From IMG/VR virus record IMGVR_UViG_3300032331_002067, positions 36,002-100,001 of that record: a stretch of DNA of 64,000 bases. One strand, given 5' to 3'. Positions 55,911 through 64,000 of the stretch are shown piece after piece. The notes below the pieces were generated by a model, which saw only the letters and a list, made by a program, of their open reading frames with translations, had not been told where the DNA came from and made no database searches. Position 1 is the first letter of the stretch, and the number at the start of each line of letters is the position of its first letter. The stretch comes from a virus. Both the position numbers and the translations under genes were made by a program.

Positions 55911-56837
55911 ATGGAAGATGTAAAAGTAAACACATCCAAGACCCTAACCCTCACTCTCCCCGCTGACCCCACTTCAAATCTGGTCAGTGTCTCTGTCTAT
56001 CATGAACTGGGAGACCTCGTATATGGTCCTGTAAGCGCCTCTAGAGCCTCTACGGGAGTTTATACAATCACATTAGGACAGCAAGCGTCTGGTCTCTATA
56101 TTTTAAATGCAGCAGGCAGACATCGTGCGGAATTTACTTACACGGTTTCCGGAGCTTCTTATACACAGGCTCAGTATATTAATGTCTACACCCCCTATAC
56201 CACTGCTGCCGATTTCTTCATCTCCTATCCAGAACTGCAAGAATCTAAAGGTTCTCTTTTTGACCGTTATGAAAAGCGGGTCAGAGCAATCATTGATACT
56301 TACTGTGGTCAGTCATTTGATTATTACCCAAACAAGTCAATTACTATTGATGGCAATAACCATGCGAACCTACATCTCCCATATCCTATTTACACTTTAA
56401 CCAAAGTTACTCAAGATCCGGGTCGTACATATCAAGAAGTTCTTTTTGATGCAACTCTTCCATCTGTCAATAATGTTGAGAGAGTTAAGCAGCCTTTAAA
56501 CTTTGAAGCCTCTTATTACATTCGTTTCAAAACAGACACGATTGATAAAAATAACACTCAGATTGTTCCTAACGGATGGAAAGCTAAGTCTGAATATAAG
56601 ATTGAAGGAGACTTCGGTTGGGGGTATGTTCCTAATAATGTAAAGTTTGCAGCTGATCTTTTGATTGCTGACTTGATGAATGATGACGCTGAGTATAGAA
56701 GGCATGGTATCCACAGCATCGATATGGATATCGTTAAGATGCAGATGAAGCAGTCGTTCTACGAATCAACTGGAAACATTGAAGCTGATGTCTACTTGAT
56801 GGACTACACACTGTTTGTGATGGATTATGTGGTCTAA
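55911..56837 (+). CDS. Head-tail adaptor with N-terminal Ig-like domain
   Basis: 308 residues. First 95 residues beta-rich (TLTLTLPADPTSNLVSVSVYHELGDLVYGP), then a helical adaptor: FFISYPELQESKGSLFDRYEKRVRAIIDTYCGQSFDYYP, typical of gp6/connector proteins. TTACTG-N17-TATACT lies just upstream. Confidence 0.7.
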   Translation: MEDVKVNTSKTLTLTLPADPTSNLVSVSVYHELGDLVYGPVSASRASTGVYTITLGQQASGLYILNAAGRHRAEFTYTVSGASYTQAQYINVYTPYTTAADFFISYPELQESKGSLFDRYEKRVRAIIDTYCGQSFDYYPNKSITIDGNNHANLHLPYPIYTLTKVTQDPGRTYQEVLFDATLPSVNNVERVKQPLNFEASYYIRFKTDTIDKNNTQIVPNGWKAKSEYKIEGDFGWGYVPNNVKFAADLLIADLMNDDAEYRRHGIHSIDMDIVKMQMKQSFYESTGNIEADVYLMDYTLFVMDYVV

Positions 56838-57226
56838 TGGCATTTGGAACTTATTTACGGTTTAACCAAACCGCTGATGTCTATCAGAAGATTACGACAG
56901 TGAGTCCTGCCGGACAAAAAACATTTGAGTACAGACTGATTAAAACAATCCCTATCTTTGTTCAGTCTCACGGTTCAGAGACAAGCAATAGCGGAAAGAG
57001 GATTGCTCCCTATCAAGATTATATCTCTACTCACCAAATTCTTGTTCCGGGTGATTACTCAAGCTACATCGATTTTACAAACCGTATTCAAATTATTAAA
57101 GATAAGTATGGAGATACCCTTGAAGTCGGACCTTTTGAGATTGTATCTATCCAGCCAAAATTTGGGTTCAATGGTCGCAAGTCTCATCTCCTTGCCGTTA
57201 TTAGAAAGGTTGTTGAGCCATCATGA
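56837..57226 (+). CDS. Head-tail stopper-like protein
   Basis: 129 residues, start overlapping the adaptor stop. Beta-rich (TADVYQKITTVSPAGQKTFEYRLI, HQILVPGDYSSYIDFTNRIQII), consistent with stopper proteins that close the portal. Confidence 0.6.
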   Translation: MAFGTYLRFNQTADVYQKITTVSPAGQKTFEYRLIKTIPIFVQSHGSETSNSGKRIAPYQDYISTHQILVPGDYSSYIDFTNRIQIIKDKYGDTLEVGPFEIVSIQPKFGFNGRKSHLLAVIRKVVEPS

Positions 57227-57558
57227 GTTTTGCAGTAAGTCATACACTGGGAGCGTTAGTCAATAGAATTGATAATATTCCCAATAATCTTAAAGAAGCT
57301 ATTTCACGAACATTTATGGAATCATATGATACTTTGAAATCCGAACTTGAAATGCAGTTTGGTGACGCTATACGGTATGCAGATTTTGACCTCTCCTTCT
57401 CAGGAGACACCTATTCAATAAATATCACTAATTTGAATGAATTTGTTACAATAGCTCAGACTGGTTCAGACGGTTCTGATATTACATCATTTGCAGAATC
57501 CTATATGCATCAAAAAATAGTTGATTGTCTTAAAAGAGACATCATGGGAGGAGCTTAG
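57223..57558 (+). CDS. Tail completion-like protein
   Basis: 111 residues, ATGA overlap. N-terminal helix RIDNIPNNLKEAISRTFMESYDTLKSELE then beta strands. Order in the operon matches HK97 gp10-type neck proteins. Confidence 0.6.
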   Translation: MSFAVSHTLGALVNRIDNIPNNLKEAISRTFMESYDTLKSELEMQFGDAIRYADFDLSFSGDTYSINITNLNEFVTIAQTGSDGSDITSFAESYMHQKIVDCLKRDIMGGA

Positions 57559-57560
57559 TA

Positions 57561-57986
57561 ATGACAATATCAACCATTGCAGTCTATGATTTAAATGCTT
57601 TCTTAAAAGCTGATACTACGATAACAACCATTGCGGGCAAGACGCTCAATTTCTTCCCAGTCGTTGCTACAGATTCTGAGCCAGCGCCATTTGTTGTTTA
57701 CTTTTACAACCCAATGGTTCCCGATGTTGAAGCTTATTGGTTGAGATACGATGTTATCAAGTACTCAATTTTTGACACAGATGTGGATCGTCTTTTCCGC
57801 CTTTCTGAGAGGTTCGTGGAGCTGCTTGGTCATGGCGACCAAATTGAGGCAGCGGGCGGGGTAACAGGCACCGATACTCGTATCTTGTCCTGCTACCAAA
57901 CAGGATCCAATCTGATAGCTCCATTGGAAATCAATGGTTGGTATAGAATGAATTTAGATTTTAAATTGTGTTATGTTTCAAAATAA
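57561..57986 (+). CDS. Tail terminator-like protein
   Basis: 141 residues, GGAGGAGC upstream. TVYDLNAFLKADTTITTIAGK-like start, beta-rich middle, position immediately before the tail tube, all consistent with a tail terminator. Confidence 0.6.
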   Translation: MTISTIAVYDLNAFLKADTTITTIAGKTLNFFPVVATDSEPAPFVVYFYNPMVPDVEAYWLRYDVIKYSIFDTDVDRLFRLSERFVELLGHGDQIEAAGGVTGTDTRILSCYQTGSNLIAPLEINGWYRMNLDFKLCYVSK

Positions 57987-58024
57987 ACAATGTCAGTCTA
58001 GATAAAGTGGTACACTAATAATAT

Positions 58025-58219
58025 ATGCAGTATACTACTATTACATATGTCGGGAAGACTCCCGGCTACATAGTCAGGGTAGGTCGAAATACCTACGATT
58101 TTGAGTGGAATAAAGGACTCGGAATCGGTACAAGAGGTGGAGAAATCCGCCCTGATCATGTCAAGAAGATCGCTAAATGGCGTGATAAAAAGGGTAAAAG
58201 AATATTTATCCTTGAATAA
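58025..58219 (+). CDS. Hypothetical small basic protein
   Basis: 64 residues, basic and Gly-rich, preceded by GTGGTACACTAATAAT (possible -10). No family recognised; small SH3-like beta protein possible. Confidence 0.55.
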   Translation: MQYTTITYVGKTPGYIVRVGRNTYDFEWNKGLGIGTRGGEIRPDHVKKIAKWRDKKGKRIFILE

Positions 58220-58236
58220 TTTAGGAGGAAACTAAA

Positions 58237-58812
58237 ATGGCAGTTAATGTTTCAAACATTGTAGTCGGAGAGGCAACTATTAAGGTTGGCGATTCGGCTA
58301 ATGCAACAACCATCAATGCGATGGACAGCTTCAGTGACCTTGGTGCAACACAGAACGGTGTAGAAATTTCATGGGAACCAGATATGGTTGACATTGAAAT
58401 TGATCAATTCGGTGACGCAGCAAGAATCATTCAATCAAAGGTAAAGGTCACGGTCAAGACGACTATGGCAGAGGCAACCTTGAATAACCTAGCACTTGCT
58501 TGGAACTACGACTCGGTTGGAACAACCGATGTTGTGGCAAACAACGATGGTGCAAATACAAAGACTTTCTTGTTCGGAGCGCAGACCGTGTTCCCATACG
58601 AAAAGGCACTTGTTATCCAAGGTTATGCTCCCGGCACAACAGCTGGTGCAACCAAGACCCGCAAGTTCTATACAAAGCGTGCAATTTCAATGGAATCAAC
58701 TCAGTTGAGCATGAAGCGTGCAGAGGCATCCGTCTTTGCAGTAGGCTTCAGAATTCTTCCAAAAGTTGAAGACACTGGTTACGAGTACGGCAAGATCATC
58801 GATCAAATCTAA
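58237..58812 (+). CDS. Major tail tube protein
   Basis: 191 residues with AGGAGGAAAC upstream. Beta-rich with ISWEPDMVDIEIDQFGDAARIIQSKVKVTVKTTMAEATL, the style of siphovirus tube proteins. Higher GC than its neighbours and followed by a terminator, as for an abundant product. Confidence 0.8.
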   Translation: MAVNVSNIVVGEATIKVGDSANATTINAMDSFSDLGATQNGVEISWEPDMVDIEIDQFGDAARIIQSKVKVTVKTTMAEATLNNLALAWNYDSVGTTDVVANNDGANTKTFLFGAQTVFPYEKALVIQGYAPGTTAGATKTRKFYTKRAISMESTQLSMKRAEASVFAVGFRILPKVEDTGYEYGKIIDQI

Positions 58813-58845
58813 ACAAGTAATAAACAAAAACTAACTGATTGTCGG

Positions 58846-58892
58846 AAAATCCCTCAAGCCCTTGTGCTATACTTGGAACTTGAGGGATTTTT
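58846..58892 (+). terminator. Terminator after tail tube gene
   Basis: AAAATCCCTCAAG and CTTGAGGGATTTT form a perfect 13-bp stem followed by a T run. The 20-base loop contains TGCTATACT, a promoter-like -10. Confidence 0.9.
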
Positions 58893-58922
58893 CAATCCCT
58901 AAACTCAAGGAGAAAATTAAAT

Positions 58923-59225
58923 ATGACTGAAAAGAATGCTGACATCCTCGGAGGAACAGAGATCCTTTTTGCTGATGGTAAGACAAGAACAATTAAGCCA
59001 CTCACAATCAGAAACCTTCGTAAGTTCATGAAGGTCGTTAAAGACCTCAAGACTGATGACACACTTGAAGACGCTGATATTGATGTCATGGTGGAAGCTG
59101 CAGCTATTGCACTTATCGCCGTTGACCCTGTGCTTGCTGCCAATACAGAAGCACTTGAAGATGCGCTTGACCTTCGCTGCTTTGGTGAACTGATGGGCGC
59201 AGCAATGGGTTCAGACCCTTCCTAA
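58923..59225 (+). CDS. Tail assembly chaperone, short form
   Basis: 100 residues. ADGKTRTIKPLTIRNLRKFMKVVKDLK is typical of tail chaperones located between tube and tape measure. A -1 reading frame is open across its end, giving the long form. Confidence 0.75.
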   Translation: MTEKNADILGGTEILFADGKTRTIKPLTIRNLRKFMKVVKDLKTDDTLEDADIDVMVEAAAIALIAVDPVLAANTEALEDALDLRCFGELMGAAMGSDPS

Positions 59226-59539
59226 CAGAGGGGAGTGGAACAGGTGATCCCACAAGCTGGGAAGACATTCCTCTCCTCAAATATGAATCAGAAATTTTCA
59301 TAAGAAGCGGTGCTTGGAAGAACATCGTAGAGCTAGAAGAAAGTCTCACACTTGACGAGATGTTTCTTCTTTATCGTGCTTGTATGAATGAAAATTCAAC
59401 GCAAATGAAAATGCTCGCTGCTTCGCAAGGAGCGGATGTTGATATGAATGAAGATTGGTTTGATCCAGAACCACCAGAAATAATCGGCTCTTCAAATATT
59501 GGTTCAATACCATTTGGATTAGGTTATGAACAACAATAA
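58923..59539 (+). CDS. Tail assembly chaperone, long form by -1 frameshift
   Basis: The -1 frame is open from 59189 to the TAA at 59537-59539 and has no start codon of its own near the overlap. It encodes about 105 further residues (SWEDIPLLKYESEIFIRSGAW, LDEMFLLYRAC). The slip probably occurs in the overlap at GGGTTCA (59207) or CCCTTCC (59216). This is the standard G/GT arrangement of siphovirus chaperones. Confidence 0.75.
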
Positions 59540-59586
59540 TAAATTGCTTTTATTGGCTCAATGCCTTATTATTAACTAAGACAATC

Positions 59587-62500
59587 ATGAGTGACGCACA
59601 AGCCGAAATCCTAGTTAGAGCCGAGATGAATGACCGGCTTTCGGCTGCTCTTCAACGCATAAACGGTCAATTAAGTAACACTGTTCGTTCATTAAATGGT
59701 TTAAAGGCAACAAGTCAAAGCGCAGTAGGTGCAACTAATGCTGTTGGTGCAGCAATATCTAAACTTTCAAGAAATTCTAATTCTTTAAATGGATCTTTAA
59801 GAAGTAATGCTTTAAGTCAGCAAGCTCTTTCTGCTGCATTTAGAAATAGTAATATACAGGCTAATGCTCTTAGCGCACAACTTGGTCGCTTACAGTCTGC
59901 CGGTTTAAATACAACACCTATTCGTGCATATATAACTCAATTGAGAGTTATGGATTCTATGCAGAAGCAAATTGGAAACTCAATGCGAGCAATGCAGTTC
60001 CAAAAAATGGGTACTCAGCTAAACGCTTTCTCTCAGAGGATGACAAATGCTGGTACACGAATCACAATGGGTTTGACATTACCACTCGTTGCCTTCTTCA
60101 GAATCGGCTTCCAGTCATTTAAAGCATTAGATAAGCAAGTTATTCGTACATCCAAGTTGATGGCTGACTCTTTTGATGACAGCGTAAAGAACGCAACTGG
60201 TGCATCAAAGGGCTTTACCGACCTTGGCTTTGCTTTGAAAACTCTTGGTGATGGTCTTGATAAGATTACTTCTAAATGGGGCGTGTCAAGAGAGCTTGTC
60301 CAAGGTCTTGCAGGAGACTTTGCAGAGCTTGGTATTTCCGCCCCAGAGACACTTTCTCGATTGACTGAGCTAACTGTTGAGTTTGAGAAGTTGGGTAACA
60401 TTGATATCACACAAGCTCAATCAACAATTCAAGCAATGTTCCAAACGATTTCCAGAATCAGAACGGATAAAGGTCTGGATGTTTCAAGCGCTGCTTCTCT
60501 AAAGCAGATGACTCAAGAGATTGATGGAGCGATTGCTTTCTTCAACTTTGCTGAAAACAAAACAACCCTTTCTCTAAACAACATTGCTGAAGCTTTCCCC
60601 GAAGTAACTGCTGCTGCGACTTCTTTTGGTTTGAACATGCAAACTACAGCAGCAATGCTTGTTCCTATGATTGGTGCAGCTTTCCAAACTGGAGCTTCAG
60701 CTAACTCTATTAAAGTCTCTCTGCAGAGAATGGTTGCAACAACAAAACAAAATGCGGATATGCTTCAAAGTTTGAGTGGAGTTCTCGGTAAAGAATTTAC
60801 TCCAGCACTTGATGTTAGTGCGAACGGTGTAATGGGGCTTGTTAATAATTACGATTTACTTTTGAAAAAGTTTGGTCAAAAGGGCGTTCTTCAATTTATG
60901 TCAAAACTATTTGGTGTCCGTCAGGGTCCAAGAATGGAAGTGGCTGTTGCTCAGATGAATAAGTATCAAAAGTCTTTAAAATTAGTCGGAACTCAAGAAC
61001 AGATGATGGCAAAAGGCGTTGAGAGATCTGTCAATGCCCAACTCAAACTTGCTGGATACGGCAAGAAAGATATGATTAAGATTGAAAATCTTAAAGATAT
61101 TAATGATTTAACACTTAAAGCACAAGATATGGATAAAAAAAGTGGTGAGTATACAGATAAAGCTTTAAGGATTCAAGAGGGTCAAAAAATTGCTATGCAA
61201 AACTTAGAAAAACAATCTCTAAGTGCCGGAAAGCAAAATTTAGATGCACAAGGAAAGATCATTGTAGACAATACCAAGAAACTTACAAAGCAAAATAAAA
61301 TTGGTGAAGAGTTTAATAAGATTCAAACAGAATCAGGAAAACTTCTTACAGGTCAGCTTTACGGTAAGTCTTTAACAGAAAAGAATAAGAATGACGAATT
61401 AGAGCGTGTAAGAAAGTCTATTGAAGTTCAATATGGTATTGCAAGAGAGAATGTTAAATCAATTTCTCGCGAATTGGTAACAGTATTTGGGGATGTTCTT
61501 CAAGTACTTAACCCAATTCTTAAAAAAATATCTGCGTTTATCCGTGATCTATCTCCTCAGACAAAAAAGATTATTGGTGTTGTCCTTCTTGCCCTCGTAG
61601 CAATTGGACCGTTGATGCGCACCATTGGCGCTGTTGGTCAGCTTGGAGCGATGTTCTCAAATGCTCGTGCTGCCGGTATTAGAAGATTTAGAGGTAATGT
61701 TGTTGAACTAAACGATTCTCTTATGAGAACAAGCGATATTGCACTAAGAGTCGGAGGAAACTTCAAGAAGTTTGGGCAAGACGGTAAAATCTTTACTACT
61801 AGAAAAGATGCAAAAAGACTTGAGAAGCTTGCTCCAATTATTGCAAAACAAGATCGGGGAGAAACTCTTACTGCTAAAGAATCAGCCAAGGGTGGTAAGT
61901 ATATTAGACAACTTGCGGGCGGTAAGGCTGTTAGGGAAGGCAAAGCTCTTTTATCTCAAAAAAACTTCTATGGTCTTGATCAAGCAACAAAAGATTATGT
62001 TAGGTCTCTTGACCCCATTGTTCAAACAAACAAAATGGTCAATGATATTCTTACACAGCAGGCTCAGAAGACAGCAGGTATTGCAAGAAAAGCAGCACAA
62101 AAAATTCTCCGTATTAGACCTGCTTCTAACAATACTGGACCTATTTATCCAACCCCCACAGGAGCACCTATTCCAGCGAGCGCTCTAGCAGCCCCTGCTG
62201 CCCCTGCTGTTACAGCACCAATACTCACTCTTAGAGATATTCTTACTCAAATTCTTGCATCTCTTCAAGCAATTCAGGCTTGTGTTTGCAATGCAAAAGC
62301 TGCAGCAACTGGAAGACCTTCTCCTGCTGCAAGTGGTGCTCCAACCAACGCACCGCCCGCAGGAGGCGCAGGCGGTACAACATCGGCTGCAGCTACAACA
62401 GGAACACCTGCTCCAACGGGTGCTGCTGTTACAGCTGTAACTGGTCCAATCACCGCTGCAGCAGTCGCAGCAAAACAAACATACGCAGAACTTCTTGCGA

Positions 62501-64000
62501 CATCTCCTCTCTTTCAAAGGTATAGACTTTCTCTCCGAGATATTGTCCATATTGTTAATGCTCTTAAGCTTCCTATTGATCAAGCTGTTGCCCAGTCAAG
62601 CGGAACATTGAATGAAACATTTAGTTTTGTAAAAACAATTTCTAAAGATTCAATTCTCACAAAAGTTTTACTTGAGAAATATGGAATTGACATCAATAAG
62701 GTTCTTGATCAATATCGTCAAGCAGTAATTAATGCCAGAAATAACTTAGTTGCTGGAGCTAGACCGACTGCACCTGCTCAAACACTCCCTGCAAACTTTA
62801 TGAACCCAATGGGTGTTATTGGTGCAATGAAGCCGGTTGTCCCGTCTGCTCCTTCCGCACCTGCACAGTCTCTCCCCGCAAACTTCATGAACCCAATGGC
62901 AATGATGAATGCCATGAAGCCCACGATGCCTGAGATACCTGCAGGTGGAGATATTCTCAAACCAGCAATTGATAAGGGAATGCATGCTGTTGCGGAAGCA
63001 GTCATGGTGTCTATCGGTAAGAAGCCAGTTACCCCAGCAGCAAGCCCAATTCCTGCTGCAATTGAAGCAGCAACAGCCACTGCGGAAGAAACGGTTGCAA
63101 CAGATGTCAAGCAGAAAGCAAAGAGAGGTCGTGGAAGACCAAAAGCTGCTGGACCAATCCCTGCTGCTATTGATACTGCTGTTGTAAAGGCGGAAGAAAC
63201 CGTTGCAGAAGCAGTTGTCGAAGGATCTAAGAAAAGAGGAAGACCAAAGGGTTCAGCGAACAAGCCAAAAGTGCCTGCTCCTGTGGTACAAACTCCTCCT
63301 GCAATGGCAGGGGATCCTTACAGTATTGTCGCAAGTTTTGGAGGTTTGGGCAGTGATCCAATAATCCAAGCAAAAGTAAAAGTAATTCAATCAATAACTG
63401 ACATTGTTGCTAAAGCAAATCAAACGGGTGAGAAACTTGGTGTCAATTTTACATCTATTGGTAAAGATATTGTTCAAGCTTTAAGCATTGAAAATGTTGG
63501 CAAAGATTCTTATGCAATAACAAAAGAAGCACTCATAAGTCTATTCAAGACCCTTGGAGTTCAAGTTCCAGCAGATCTTGCTAAGGTTGCTGACTTAATC
63601 AATAAGGAAACAGGACAGGTTCTAACAACATCCGCTGCAGGAGTTGCAAAACTTGCAGCACAAATTAAGTCCGGTATGACTGGAGCAGCAATTGGTGCTG
63701 GTTCAAATATGGTAACTGGTCAGAAGGGTAATCCTTTCTTTGTACAGCAACTAAATACTGGTTTCGGAAAAGCAATGGGCACAGGAATCGATAGAACGAG
63801 TCCAGCCGTTGTTGCCGAAATGAAAGCTGATGCCCCAGTTGCTGTCGCTGATCAAAAAACTGATGAAGGGAAACTTCGTGCAAGAGTTGAAGAACTGAAG
63901 ACGAGGGTTTTAAGAGTCCAAAGAATTGGTGAAGATATTGACTCTAAGGTTGCAGCAATTCTTGAGCAAAAGAGGGCAACTAAATCTGTAGATATTAAAT
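59587..64000 (+). CDS. Tape measure protein, 3'-truncated by window edge
   Basis: At least 1471 residues with no stop before the window end; start ATG at 59587. Long helical regions, LAFFRIGFQSF and a hydrophobic stretch (IIGVVLLALVAIGPLMRTIGAVG) near 660, and low-complexity Ala/Pro/Thr linkers. Two copies of PANFMNPM...AMKP near 1060-1100 and two AT-hook motifs, KRGRGRPK at 63121-63144 and KKRGRPKG at 63229-63252, in a duplicated unit (IPAAI...AEETVA...KRGRGRPK). It sets tail length and may enter the host with DNA. Confidence 0.85.
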   Translation, partial: MSDAQAEILVRAEMNDRLSAALQRINGQLSNTVRSLNGLKATSQSAVGATNAVGAAISKLSRNSNSLNGSLRSNALSQQALSAAFRNSNIQANALSAQLGRLQSAGLNTTPIRAYITQLRVMDSMQKQIGNSMRAMQFQKMGTQLNAFSQRMTNAGTRITMGLTLPLVAFFRIGFQSFKALDKQVIRTSKLMADSFDDSVKNATGASKGFTDLGFALKTLGDGLDKITSKWGVSRELVQGLAGDFAELGISAPETLSRLTELTVEFEKLGNIDITQAQSTIQAMFQTISRIRTDKGLDVSSAASLKQMTQEIDGAIAFFNFAENKTTLSLNNIAEAFPEVTAAATSFGLNMQTTAAMLVPMIGAAFQTGASANSIKVSLQRMVATTKQNADMLQSLSGVLGKEFTPALDVSANGVMGLVNNYDLLLKKFGQKGVLQFMSKLFGVRQGPRMEVAVAQMNKYQKSLKLVGTQEQMMAKGVERSVNAQLKLAGYGKKDMIKIENLKDINDLTLKAQDMDKKSGEYTDKALRIQEGQKIAMQNLEKQSLSAGKQNLDAQGKIIVDNTKKLTKQNKIGEEFNKIQTESGKLLTGQLYGKSLTEKNKNDELERVRKSIEVQYGIARENVKSISRELVTVFGDVLQVLNPILKKISAFIRDLSPQTKKIIGVVLLALVAIGPLMRTIGAVGQLGAMFSNARAAGIRRFRGNVVELNDSLMRTSDIALRVGGNFKKFGQDGKIFTTRKDAKRLEKLAPIIAKQDRGETLTAKESAKGGKYIRQLAGGKAVREGKALLSQKNFYGLDQATKDYVRSLDPIVQTNKMVNDILTQQAQKTAGIARKAAQKILRIRPASNNTGPIYPTPTGAPIPASALAAPAAPAVTAPILTLRDILTQILASLQAIQACVCNAKAAATGRPSPAASGAPTNAPPAGGAGGTTSAAATTGTPAPTGAAVTAVTGPITAAAVAAKQTYAELLATSPLFQRYRLSLRDIVHIVNALKLPIDQAVAQSSGTLNETFSFVKTISKDSILTKVLLEKYGIDINKVLDQYRQAVINARNNLVAGARPTAPAQTLPANFMNPMGVIGAMKPVVPSAPSAPAQSLPANFMNPMAMMNAMKPTMPEIPAGGDILKPAIDKGMHAVAEAVMVSIGKKPVTPAASPIPAAIEAATATAEETVATDVKQKAKRGRGRPKAAGPIPAAIDTAVVKAEETVAEAVVEGSKKRGRPKGSANKPKVPAPVVQTPPAMAGDPYSIVASFGGLGSDPIIQAKVKVIQSITDIVAKANQTGEKLGVNFTSIGKDIVQALSIENVGKDSYAITKEALISLFKTLGVQVPADLAKVADLINKETGQVLTTSAAGVAKLAAQIKSGMTGAAIGAGSNMVTGQKGNPFFVQQLNTGFGKAMGTGIDRTSPAVVAEMKADAPVAVADQKTDEGKLRARVEELKTRVLRVQRIGEDIDSKVAAILEQKRATKSVDIK

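Noticed and set aside
62185-62583. Cys-rich minus-strand ORF inside the tape measure gene
   Set aside because: Product of GCA/GCT Ala codons read on the other strand; no ribosome site.

Overview
The window looks like part of a tailed-phage (Caudoviricetes) genome, with siphovirus-type morphogenesis genes: portal, prohead protease, HK97-type capsid protein, head-tail connectors, tail tube, frameshifted tail chaperone and tape measure. The host is inferred to be a low-GC, probably aquatic, actinobacterium. The basis is actinobacterium-typical cargo (WhiB-like regulator, Rpf-like transglycosylase, proteasome-type peptidase, ThyX, B12-dependent ribonucleotide reductase, cytochrome P450) together with AT-rich composition. 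No terminase, DNA polymerase, helicase or integrase was recognised, so this is only part of the genome.

Layout. (1) About 1-17.3 kb, plus strand: a dense early array of about 55 small genes, many overlapping by ATGA. Most are hypothetical. Recognisable ones are a WhiB, an HNH endonuclease, a GHKL-like/HEFDH protein, several mini zinc ribbons, a secreted Rpf-like protein and tRNA-Arg(UCU). (2) 17.3-18.2 kb: non-coding DNA with three DnaA-box-like nonamers, a strong terminator and a family of direct repeats; it is a candidate replication origin. (3) 18.2-22.1 kb, minus strand: a visibly more GC-rich array of six mini-operons (seven small genes). Each has its own terminator, a stereotyped ATTGAAT-N20-TATAGT promoter six bases from the first start codon (five in one), and a covarying hairpin. 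tRNA-Asn(GUU) follows. (4) 22.3-31.6 kb, minus strand: metabolic and modifying enzymes (FkbM methyltransferase, two-oxoglutarate/iron oxygenase, SNase-like nuclease, cytochrome P450, a DUF1599-like protein, HTH regulator, proteasome-like peptidase, Cys-rich protein, ThyX). (5) 31.7-64 kb, plus strand: small gene, glycosyltransferase, class II RNR, then portal, a protease-Dps-scaffold polyprotein, capsid, a secreted Thr-rich protein, holin/endolysin candidates, tail fibres (one with a His-rich insert), an oxygenase/halogenase operon, connectors, tail tube, chaperones and a tape measure that runs off the window and carries two AT-hooks.

How it works together. The left array probably takes over the host, and the origin-like region separates it from the leftward genes. 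ThyX and RNR supply deoxynucleotides, and the right half builds the virion and lyses the cell. The most unusual material is the cassette array at 18.2-22.1 kb with its shared promoter, hairpin and GAGCGCATACTC elements; the halogenase/oxygenase cluster; the Dps domain embedded in the capsid-maturation gene with two internal start sites; and a P450 gene preceded by a 22-base near-copy of 23S rRNA helix 69.
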